Below are positions 43,946-51,317 of a stretch of 64,000 bases of DNA, piece by piece (within the stretch, counting starts at the first letter, position 1; the number at the start of each line of letters is the position of its first letter). Source of the DNA: Streptomyces exfoliatus (lineage in GTDB: Bacteria; Actinomycetota; Actinomycetes; Streptomycetales; Streptomycetaceae); the NCBI RefSeq assembly GCF_000725545.1, contig NZ_JNZP01000018.1:1-64000 (forward strand). Direction: 5' to 3'. Made by a program: the position numbers and the translations under genes. Under the pieces are notes generated by a model that searched no databases, had not been told where the DNA came from, and saw only the letters and a list, made by a program, of their open reading frames with translations.

Positions 43946-46900
43946 GTGGGTGGGACAGGCGTCTCAGTATTTGAGCGGAACGGGGGACGGTTTCCGACAC
44001 GGAGCGGGACCGTGCCGGGCAGCGGGTACTCGTCCCGCACCAGGGCTCTGCGCAGCCGGTACTCGTCGAGCGGGCCCGAGAAGGCCATGCCCTGGGCATG
44101 ACCGCAGCCCATCGCCCGCAGCGCGATGACCTGCTCCGGTACGTCGACTCCTTCGGCGACGGTCTGCATCCCCAGCTCCCCCGCGATACGGAGCACCCCA
44201 CGGGTGATCTTGCGGAGCCGGGCCGACTCGACGACGCCCTCGACCAGGCCCCGGTCGAGCTTCAGTATGTCGACGGGAAGCCTCCGCAGGGCGTTGATCG
44301 CCACGTGTCCGCTGCCGAATCCGTCGAGGGCGATCCGCACCCCGAGGCGCCGCAGGGTGGCCAGGCGCTGCTCCAGCTCGTCGAGCGGGATCCGGGGGTC
44401 GCTGTCGCCCAGCTCGATGATCAGGGAGCCCGACGGCAGACCGTGCCGGGTCAGCAGGGACTCGACGGAGCCGAGCGGGAACGAGCGGTCCAGGAGGCGG
44501 CCGGCCGGGAGCCGGATGGACACCGGCGCATGGTGGCCGATTCCCGCCCGCTCGGCGGCCTGCTCCACAGCCGATTCGAGCAGCCATCTGCCCAGCTCCG
44601 CGGTGCGCTCGCCGTCGTCGGTGACGCGGAGGTACTCGGCGGGGGTGAAGAGGATGCCCTGGGCCGAGCGCCAGCGCGCCTGGGCGCTGACGGCGGAGAT
44701 CCGTCCGGTGGCGAGGTCGACGACCGGCTGGTGGAGGAGAGCGAACTCGCCGTCGTGGAGTGCGGTGCGCAGCCGGGCGGCCAGCTCCGTCCTGCGCACC
44801 ACCTCGGCCTGCATCTGGGGCGCGTAGAGCTCGACGCGGTCCTTGCCGGCCGCCTTGGCCCGGTACATGGCGAGGTCGGCGTTGCGCAGGAGGTCGCCGG
44901 CCTCTATCCCCGCCTCGGCGAAGGCGACGCCGATGGAGGCGGCGACCCGCACCTCGTTGCCCCCGTCGACGCGGTACGGACGGGAGAGCGTGAGCCGGAG
45001 CCGGTCGGCGATCTCCTGGACCTGGATCCGGCGGGAGGCCTGGTCACGACTCCCGTCGCCGAGGATGAGGGCGGCGAACTCGTCGCCGCCGAGCCTGGCG
45101 GCCGTGTCCCCGGCCCGTACGGAGTCGTGGAGGCGGCGCGCGGCCTGGACGAGGAGGTCGTCCCCTGCCTGGTGGCCGAGCCGGTCGTTGACGCCCTTGA
45201 AGCCGTCGAGGTCGATGAAGAGCACGGCGGTGCCGGGGTCGGTGGCGCGCCGGCCGCCGAGCGCCTGCCGGACCCGCCGGGTGAAGAGCGCCCGGTTGGG
45301 CAGGTCGGTGAGCGGGTCGTGCTCGGCGTTGTGCTGCAACTGGGCCTGGAGCCGGACGCGTTCGGTGACGTCCCGGCTGTTGAAGATCAGGCCGCCCTGG
45401 TGCCGGTTGACGGTGGACTCGACGTTGAGCCAGTCGCCGCGGCCCGAGCGGAAGCGGCACTCGATCCGGGTGGTGGGCTCCTCCGCGGGCGAGGCGGCCA
45501 GGAAGCGCCGCACCTCGTGGACGACGGCGCCGAGGTCCTCGGGATGGATCAGGCCGGCCAGCTCGGAGCCGATCAGCTCCTCGGCGTCACGTCCGTACAC
45601 CCCGGCGGCGGCCGGACTGACGTAGCGGAGGATCCCGGACGGTGCGGCGATCATGATGACGTCGCTGGATCCCTGCACGAGTGACCTGAAGTGGTTCTCC
45701 TTCTGAGCCAGTTCATGGGTGAGGGCGATGTTGTCGAGGAGCATGATGCCCTGCCGGACGACGAGGGCGAGGACCACCGTGCAGCCGGTGAGGACGACGA
45801 CGCGGTCGACCCTGCGCCCCTCGACGACGTTGTAGAGGATCCCGAGCGTGCAGACCGCGGCGGCGAGGTACGGGGTGAGGGCGGCGAGCGAGCCGGCGAC
45901 CGGCCGGCTGTGGAGCCGCGGTGCGCTCTCGGCGGCCGAGCTGTCCGGCAGCCGGCGCACCCCCCAGGGCGCGTAGGCGAGCAGCAGGGAGCCGGCGAAC
46001 CAGCCCGCGTCGAGCAGCTGGCCGGAGGCGTAGTTCTCGCGGAGCAGCGGCGAGGTGAACAGGGCGTCGCACAGGACGGTCAGGGCGAGGGCGGCGATGG
46101 CGGTGTTGGTCGCCGACCGGTTCGCCTGCGAGCGGCGGAAGTGCAGGACCAGGACCATGCTCACGAGGACGATGTCGAGCAGCGGGTACGCGAGCGACAG
46201 CGCCGCCTGGGCGACGGATTCGTCCTGGAAGTGCGCGGTGTGGGCGAGGGCGAGGCTCCAGGAGAGCGTCAGGAGGGAGCCCCCGATGAGCCAGGCGTCG
46301 AGACCGAGGCAGACCCAGCCGGCCCGGGTGACGGGCTTCTTGGCCAGGACGAGGAGGCCGACGATGGCGGGCGGCGCGAAGAGTAAGAAGAAGAGGTCGG
46401 CGACGGAGGAGTCCGGCACCTCCATGCGCAGCACGACCTCGTACCAGCCCCAGATGGCGTTGCCCACGGCGGCCATGAACGAGGAGAAGGCGAAGAGCAG
46501 CCAGGCGGGGCGGGCGCTGCCGCGGTGGGTGCGGCCGTAGAGGAAGCAGGAGACCGCGGCGGCGAGGGCGGCGGCGCTGAGCCCGAAGTCCCCCATGAAG
46601 AGCGCGAGTCCGGGCGAGCCCCAGCCGAGCGAGGCGCCGGTCGTGTATCCGGCGCAGACGAGTCCGAGGGCGATCTGGGCGAGGATCCCGCCGGTGCCGG
46701 GGCGCCCGGGGTCCGGATGGCCGGAGTCGCCGCCTCCGCCGCCGACGGGGCGGCGTTCGAGGACCACTCCCGGCGCGCTCACCGGACCCTCCGGCGCCGC
46801 ACCACCGCACCCGGCCACGTCGTGCGGGCGCGCCTTCGGCTCGTCGGCACGCCCGGGGGCGTGCCCGTCGCAGTCGTGGGGCCCTGCGGGGTCCCGCAGA

Positions 46901-47367
46901 GCGGGGGCGACGGGCTCCGGTACTGCGGCGCCACGGGCCTCACGCGCGCCGGGGGCGACGGGCTCCGGTACTGCGGCGCCACAGGCCTCACACGCGCCGG
47001 GGGGCGCGGGGGCAGGGGTGCCGGAAGCGACAGGGAGGCGGGGTGCCCCGCCGTCACCGTCGCCGTCGCTGTCGCTGTCGGCCGGTGGTTCGGCAACGCG
47101 GCCCTCGGCGCCGTCCCCGTACGGGAGCGGCGATGCGGCACCCGGTCCGGGTTCGTCCGGTGGCCCGACGCGCGGCCCGGCGGCCGGTTCGGTGGCCGGC
47201 GGCTCGGCGGCGCGGGGCGCGCGGTGGGGCGCGGCCTGGTCCGGCACGGCGTGCGTGAGACCCGCGGCGAGGCGTGAAAGGCTTGCCGGCGGCGTCGCCA
47301 CCTCGGATCGTCGGTCCTCCGGCCGTGCCTCACCCGTCGCCCCCCTCGGAATCTGATGTCCCGTCAC
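43942..47367 (-). CDS. Membrane GGDEF/EAL cyclic-di-GMP signalling protein with degenerate EAL motif (CdgC-like)
   Basis: A 1141-residue protein. The first 220 residues are Pro/Ala-rich and low in complexity. Eight to ten membrane spans follow (about 225-530), then a PAS domain (FRSLVQGSSDVIMIAAPSG), a GGDEF domain with intact GGDEF at 760-764, and an EAL-like domain. In the latter the EAL triad reads S894-A-Q896, the Asn of the usual NLS motif is Arg (SIRLPAGRLL), and the DD pair is DG in IALDGFGSGHVAINAL. It should therefore make rather than cleave c-di-GMP. By position it matches the S. coelicolor gene next to ilvB, I believe CdgC. GTG at 47367 with GGGGAG upstream is preferred to GTG at 47436. 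Confidence 0.8.
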   Translation of the reverse strand: MTGHQIPRGATGEARPEDRRSEVATPPASLSRLAAGLTHAVPDQAAPHRAPRAAEPPATEPAAGPRVGPPDEPGPGAASPLPYGDGAEGRVAEPPADSDSDGDGDGGAPRLPVASGTPAPAPPGACEACGAAVPEPVAPGAREARGAAVPEPVAPALRDPAGPHDCDGHAPGRADEPKARPHDVAGCGGAAPEGPVSAPGVVLERRPVGGGGGDSGHPDPGRPGTGGILAQIALGLVCAGYTTGASLGWGSPGLALFMGDFGLSAAALAAAVSCFLYGRTHRGSARPAWLLFAFSSFMAAVGNAIWGWYEVVLRMEVPDSSVADLFFLLFAPPAIVGLLVLAKKPVTRAGWVCLGLDAWLIGGSLLTLSWSLALAHTAHFQDESVAQAALSLAYPLLDIVLVSMVLVLHFRRSQANRSATNTAIAALALTVLCDALFTSPLLRENYASGQLLDAGWFAGSLLLAYAPWGVRRLPDSSAAESAPRLHSRPVAGSLAALTPYLAAAVCTLGILYNVVEGRRVDRVVVLTGCTVVLALVVRQGIMLLDNIALTHELAQKENHFRSLVQGSSDVIMIAAPSGILRYVSPAAAGVYGRDAEELIGSELAGLIHPEDLGAVVHEVRRFLAASPAEEPTTRIECRFRSGRGDWLNVESTVNRHQGGLIFNSRDVTERVRLQAQLQHNAEHDPLTDLPNRALFTRRVRQALGGRRATDPGTAVLFIDLDGFKGVNDRLGHQAGDDLLVQAARRLHDSVRAGDTAARLGGDEFAALILGDGSRDQASRRIQVQEIADRLRLTLSRPYRVDGGNEVRVAASIGVAFAEAGIEAGDLLRNADLAMYRAKAAGKDRVELYAPQMQAEVVRRTELAARLRTALHDGEFALLHQPVVDLATGRISAVSAQARWRSAQGILFTPAEYLRVTDDGERTAELGRWLLESAVEQAAERAGIGHHAPVSIRLPAGRLLDRSFPLGSVESLLTRHGLPSGSLIIELGDSDPRIPLDELEQRLATLRRLGVRIALDGFGSGHVAINALRRLPVDILKLDRGLVEGVVESARLRKITRGVLRIAGELGMQTVAEGVDVPEQVIALRAMGCGHAQGMAFSGPLDEYRLRRALVRDEYPLPGTVPLRVGNRPPFRSNTETPVPPT
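46902..46997. repeat. 48-bp tandem duplication in the GGDEF/EAL gene
   Basis: Two nearly identical 48-bp units (46902-46949 and 46950-46997) encode a duplicated 16-residue segment containing GAAVPEPVAP in the low-complexity N-terminus. In-frame, so copy number can change without breaking the gene. Confidence 0.75.
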
Positions 47368-47604
47368 TTCGCTCCCCAGCGTCAGCCCGTACTCGACGCA
47401 GTCCCCCGCTCCGGGACGATACACCAGGACGGTCACTCAGGGACAGGGTCGCAGTACTCTCCGTGACGGCCTGGGGGCTTGTACGCGGCGCGTGTCGGGG
47501 GCGCGCTCACCCGACCGGCCCAGGCGCGGCCCCGGCCGTCCGGCCGTACACCCTGCCCGGCGGCCCGAGCGCGCCGTCCGGCCACCCCGGCGCGCCGCCC
47601 GCGG

Positions 47605-48570
47605 TCAGCCGGTGGTGAGGAGGACGTTCGCCAGTTCCTCGCCCGCCGTGAACCGGCGCAACTGTCCCGCGATCAGCCGCTTCGCACGCGGCATGAAGGC
47701 CGACGTGGAACCTCCCACATGGGGACTGATCAGGACACCGGGAGCGTGCCACAACGGGTGCCCGGCCGGCAGCGGTTCCGGATCGGTGACGTCGAGCGCC
47801 GCCGTGATCCGGCCGCTCTCGACCTCCTTGAGCAGCGCCGTCGTGTCCACGACCGGTCCGCGGGAAACGTTCACGAGAAGCGCCCCGTCCTTCATCCGGG
47901 ACAGGAACCCCGCGTCGGCGAGATGCCTGGTCGCGGGCGTGAGCGGAGTGGAGAGCACGACCACGTCCGCCTCCGGGAGCAGCGCCGGCAGCTCCGTCAG
48001 GGCGTGGACGGGACCGCGCGCTGTGGTGCGCGCGGAGCGTGCGACGCGCGCTACCCGCGCGCACTCGAAGGGCGCGAGCCGGTCTTCGATGGCGGCGCCG
48101 ATCGACCCGTACCCGACGATCAGGACGGACTTGTCGGCGAGGGCCGGGTAGAAGCCGTCCCGCCACTCCTCGGCGTCCTGGCCGCGCACGAAGCCGGGGA
48201 TGCCGCGCAGCGAGGCCAGGATCAGCGCGAGCGTGAGCTCGGCGGTGCTGGCCTCGTGGACGCCCTTCGCGTTGCAGAGGGCGACGCCCGGGGGCAGTGA
48301 GCCGATGCCGGGCGTGACGTGGTCGATGCCCGCGGACAGCGTCTGCACGGCCCGGACCGAGGTCATCGCGGCCAGCGGCCGGACGGCGATCTCGCTGCCC
48401 TTCATGTACGGGACGACGTAGAAGGCGCAGCGGGCCGGGTCGGCGGGGAACTCCGGTCCGCCGTCCCAGAAGCGGTAGTTCAGGCCCGACGTGCCCGGTT
48501 CGGGGAGTCCTTCGATCTCGCCCGCGGGAATCGGAAGCCACACGTCGGTGGTCGTGTCTTCGAAGCTCAT
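47605..48570 (-). CDS. D-isomer-specific 2-hydroxyacid dehydrogenase
   Basis: A 321-residue NAD(P)-dependent oxidoreductase. TLSAGIDHVTPGIGSLPPGV, the Rossmann motif VLIVGYGSIGAAIEDRLAPF, LVNVSRGPVVDTTALL and DVTDPEPLPAGHPLWHAPGV with ISPHVGGST are diagnostic; the catalytic Arg, Glu and His are in place. Substrate is unknown. It is divergent from an aldo/keto reductase across a 75-bp gap. Confidence 0.85.
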   Translation of the reverse strand: MSFEDTTTDVWLPIPAGEIEGLPEPGTSGLNYRFWDGGPEFPADPARCAFYVVPYMKGSEIAVRPLAAMTSVRAVQTLSAGIDHVTPGIGSLPPGVALCNAKGVHEASTAELTLALILASLRGIPGFVRGQDAEEWRDGFYPALADKSVLIVGYGSIGAAIEDRLAPFECARVARVARSARTTARGPVHALTELPALLPEADVVVLSTPLTPATRHLADAGFLSRMKDGALLVNVSRGPVVDTTALLKEVESGRITAALDVTDPEPLPAGHPLWHAPGVLISPHVGGSTSAFMPRAKRLIAGQLRRFTAGEELANVLLTTG

Positions 48571-48645
48571 GACCGGGAGGCTATGCGAAGAATCCTTTGC
48601 GCCATTGGTTACTTTGGGGGACGGCACAGGGAGGGGTACCGGCAG

Positions 48646-49656
48646 GTGGAGCGCAGGACTATCGGGGCGACGGCGCTCGACGTGGGTGCGATCGGCCTGG
48701 GGTGCATGCCGATGAGCTGGGCGTACAGCCGTTCGGAACAGCGGGGGGACCGCTCGCTGCGGACGGTGCACGCGGCGCTCGACGCCGGGGTGAGCCTGCT
48801 CGACACCGCCGACATGTACGGGCCGTTCACCAACGAGCTTCTGTTGGGGCGGGTGTTGAAGGAGCGACGGGCGGAGGCGTTCGTCTCGACGAAGTGCGGG
48901 CTGCTCGTCGGCGATCAGCACGTGGTCGCCAACGGCAGGCCGGGATACGTGCGTCGGGCCTGCGACGCCTCGCTCCGGAGGCTCCAGACCGATGTGATCG
49001 ACCTGTACCAGCTGCACCGCGCGGACCCCGAGGTGCCGGTCGAGGAGACCTGGGGCGCGATGGCCGAGCTGGTCTCCGCGGGCAAGGTGCGGGCCCTCGG
49101 GCTGTGCGCCGTCGGCGCCCGGTCGGCCCGCAGGGGCGCTACGGGCGTCAGCCGTGACGGCTATGAGGGAACGATCCGCCAACTGGAGCGGGTCCAGCAG
49201 GTCTTCCCGGTGGCCGCGGTGGAGGCCGAGCTGTCGGTGTGGTCGCAGGAGGCGCTGGTGCGGCTGCTGCCGTGGTGCGCGGCGCGGGGTGTCGGGTTCC
49301 TGGCGGCGATGCCGTTGGGGAACGGTTTCCTCACCGGGACGCTGACCCCGGGCGGCGGCTTCGAGCCGGACGATCCGCGGGCCCGGCATCCCCGGTTCAC
49401 GGCCGAGATGATGGCGGCGAACCAGCCGCTGGTGGTGGGGCTGCGGCGGGTGGCCGCGCGGCACGGCCCGGACGTCACGCCGGCGCAGGTGGCGCTGGCG
49501 TGGGTGCTCGGCCGGGGGCCGCACGTCGTGCCGGTGCCGGGGGCGAAGCGGGAGCGGTGGGTGCTGGAGAACGCCCGGGCCGCGGGGCTGCGGCTGACGC
49601 CGGTGGACCTGGCGGAGATCGCGGCGCTTCCGGCGCCCCGGGGGTCCTGGGACTGA
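48646..49656 (+). CDS. Aldo/keto reductase
   Basis: A 336-residue (alpha/beta)8 NADPH-dependent reductase. GAIGLGCMPMSWAYS, the catalytic tetrad in SLLDTADMYGPFTNE (Asp, Tyr), VSTKCG (Lys) and YQLHRADPEVPVEE (His), and the NADP-binding VPVPGAKRERWVLEN are present. It resembles the AKR13/YakC group. GTG at 48646 is the likely start, with GGGAGG about ten bases upstream. Confidence 0.87.
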   Translation: MERRTIGATALDVGAIGLGCMPMSWAYSRSEQRGDRSLRTVHAALDAGVSLLDTADMYGPFTNELLLGRVLKERRAEAFVSTKCGLLVGDQHVVANGRPGYVRRACDASLRRLQTDVIDLYQLHRADPEVPVEETWGAMAELVSAGKVRALGLCAVGARSARRGATGVSRDGYEGTIRQLERVQQVFPVAAVEAELSVWSQEALVRLLPWCAARGVGFLAAMPLGNGFLTGTLTPGGGFEPDDPRARHPRFTAEMMAANQPLVVGLRRVAARHGPDVTPAQVALAWVLGRGPHVVPVPGAKRERWVLENARAAGLRLTPVDLAEIAALPAPRGSWD

Positions 49657-49793
49657 GGGCGGCGCCGGGAGGCCGCCCGGCGCCCCCGCGGGCGACACCG
49701 GGGGCGGGCCGGGGCGGTCGGGAACCTGATCGGGTCGAGCGGTGTATCAAGAGTGAAGGGATGCAGCTCGACTCGTCGAAGGGGGACCGTGCC

Positions 49794-50948
49794 ATGAGCC
49801 GTCCTGCTGTTGTGAAAGCCCTGTGGGGCACCGCCGTGCTGATCCTGGTGGCGGGCTGCTCCTCGGGAGGCACCGAGGACCGCTCGGGTACGGCTCCGCT
49901 GACGTCGTCGCCCCCTTCGGCCTCCGCCCCGTCCTCCGCCTCGTCTCCGGCCTCTTCTCCGGCCTCTTCCTCCGCGCCCGCCGGGGGCCGGGCGACGGTG
50001 TCGGGCACGCTGACGGAGGGGCTGAAGTCGCCGTGGGGGCTGGCGGAGCTGCCCGGCGGGGACCTCCTCGTCTCCTCGCGGGACGAGCGGACGATCACCA
50101 GGGTGGACGGGCGGACCGGGGCGAAGACCTCGCTCGGCGAGGTGCCGGGGGTGGTTCCGGGCGGCGAGGGCGGCCTCATGGGCCTCGCGGTGCGGGACGG
50201 CTGGGTGTACGCGTATCTGACGGCGGAGTCGGACAACCGCATCGTGCGCATGCGGTACGGGGACGGGGACCGGCTCGGTCCGCCGCAGCCGGTGCTCACG
50301 GGCATCCCGAAGGGGGTCGTGCACAACGGCGGCCGCATCGCGTTCGGGCCGGACCGGATGCTGTACGCGGGGACGGGCGAGACGGGCCGCACGGGCCTCG
50401 CGCAGGACCGGGAGTCGCTCGGCGGGAAGATCCTGCGGATGACACCGGAGGGCCGGCCCGCGCCGGGCAATCCCTTCGCCGGTTCGGTGGTCTATTCGTA
50501 CGGCCACCGCAATGTGCAGGGCATCGCCTGGGACACGGAGGGCCGCCTGTGGGCGGCGGAGTTCGGGCAGAACACCTGGGACGAGCTGAATCTGGTCGAG
50601 GCCGGCAAGAACTACGGCTGGCCGGAGGCCGAGGGGCAGGCCGGGCGGGAGGGGTTCGTGGACCCGGTGGCGCAGTGGCGGACCTCCGAGGCCTCCCCCA
50701 GCGGAATCGCCTACGCGAAGGGAGCGATCTGGATGGCCGGGCTCAGAGGCGAGCGGCTGTGGCGGGTCCCGCTCTCCGGCGCGGAACAGTCGGGGAACCC
50801 TGAGGCGTTCCTGACAGAGGAGTACGGACGCCTGCGCACGGTCCTCGCCGGGGGCGGCGGGCGGCTCTGGCTGGTGACCAGCGAAACCGACACCCGGGGC
50901 ACTCCCGGGCCAGGGGACGACAGGATCCTCCGGCTGGAGGTGAACTGA
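49794..50948 (+). CDS. PQQ-dependent sugar dehydrogenase-like lipoprotein (GDSH family)
   Basis: A 384-residue exported protein. The signal peptide ends with the lipobox LVAGC and is followed by a Ser/Pro/Ala-rich linker (about 30-65). The beta-propeller contains LKSPWGLAELPGGDLLVSSR, GGEGGLMGLAV, KGVVHNGGRIAFGPD with the conserved His, YSYGHRNVQGIAWD and WAAEFGQNTWDELNLV, typical of soluble aldose/sorbosone dehydrogenases. ATG at 49794 has GGGGGA eight bases upstream. Confidence 0.85.
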   Translation: MSRPAVVKALWGTAVLILVAGCSSGGTEDRSGTAPLTSSPPSASAPSSASSPASSPASSSAPAGGRATVSGTLTEGLKSPWGLAELPGGDLLVSSRDERTITRVDGRTGAKTSLGEVPGVVPGGEGGLMGLAVRDGWVYAYLTAESDNRIVRMRYGDGDRLGPPQPVLTGIPKGVVHNGGRIAFGPDRMLYAGTGETGRTGLAQDRESLGGKILRMTPEGRPAPGNPFAGSVVYSYGHRNVQGIAWDTEGRLWAAEFGQNTWDELNLVEAGKNYGWPEAEGQAGREGFVDPVAQWRTSEASPSGIAYAKGAIWMAGLRGERLWRVPLSGAEQSGNPEAFLTEEYGRLRTVLAGGGGRLWLVTSETDTRGTPGPGDDRILRLEVN

Positions 50949-50963
50949 AGGAGGCGGGCGACC

Positions 50964-51317
50964 GTGTTCGACTCGATGGCGGAGCTGTTCGCGCCGGGAC
51001 GCAGGCACACCGAGGAGGAACTGCGCAGGCAGGCCCTGACCAGGGAGGATCCGGGCGACGCCGATCCTTCGCGCGGACCGATAGACCTGACCTCGGGCCG
51101 GGTGACGATACGGGCGCCCCGCCCGGCCCCGATGGACTCAGCGGAACCAGTGGGCTCAGTGGACCCAGAGGGCTCAGTGGGCTTAGAGGGCTCAGAGGGC
51201 TCAGAGGGTGGTGTCGAGGAGGTGGAGGCGGTGGGCCAGGGCGGCGGCCTCGCCGCGCCCGGCGACGCCCAGCTTGGCGAGGATGTTGGAGACGTGGACG
51301 CTCGCCGTCTTCGGTGA
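50964..51317 (+). CDS. DUF6191-like small protein with run-on C-terminus
   Basis: A 117-residue frame. The first 50 residues (MFDSMAELFAPGRRHTEEEL, then GPIDLTSGRVTIRAP) match a short family of about 60-residue Streptomyces proteins of unknown function (DUF6191). Here the frame continues through a 9-bp repeat that encodes Gly-Ser-Glu/Val tripeptides and then antisense to the last 117 bases of the LuxR-type regulator gene before reaching a stop. GTG at 50964 has AAGGAGG nine bases upstream. The normal stop codon seems to have been lost or displaced by repeat expansion. Confidence 0.6.
   Translation: MFDSMAELFAPGRRHTEEELRRQALTREDPGDADPSRGPIDLTSGRVTIRAPRPAPMDSAEPVGSVDPEGSVGLEGSEGSEGGVEEVEAVGQGGGLAAPGDAQLGEDVGDVDARRLR
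51152..51205. repeat. 9-bp tandem repeat, six units, spanning a convergent gene overlap
   Basis: Six 9-bp units of the form GGGCTCAGA/T (51152-51205), with variants GGACCCAGA and GGGCTTAGA, followed by a partial unit. The last unit contains the stop codon of the LuxR-type gene (51201-51203) and all are translated in the DUF6191-like frame. Confidence 0.8.

Noticed and set aside
43942..47436. Start of the GGDEF/EAL protein at GTG 47436
   Set aside because: No Shine-Dalgarno is present there, while the GTG at 47367 has GGGGAG with good spacing. It cannot be fully excluded.
51152..51205. CRISPR-like repeats
   Set aside because: The units are 9 bp, contiguous and without spacers, so they are a simple tandem repeat.
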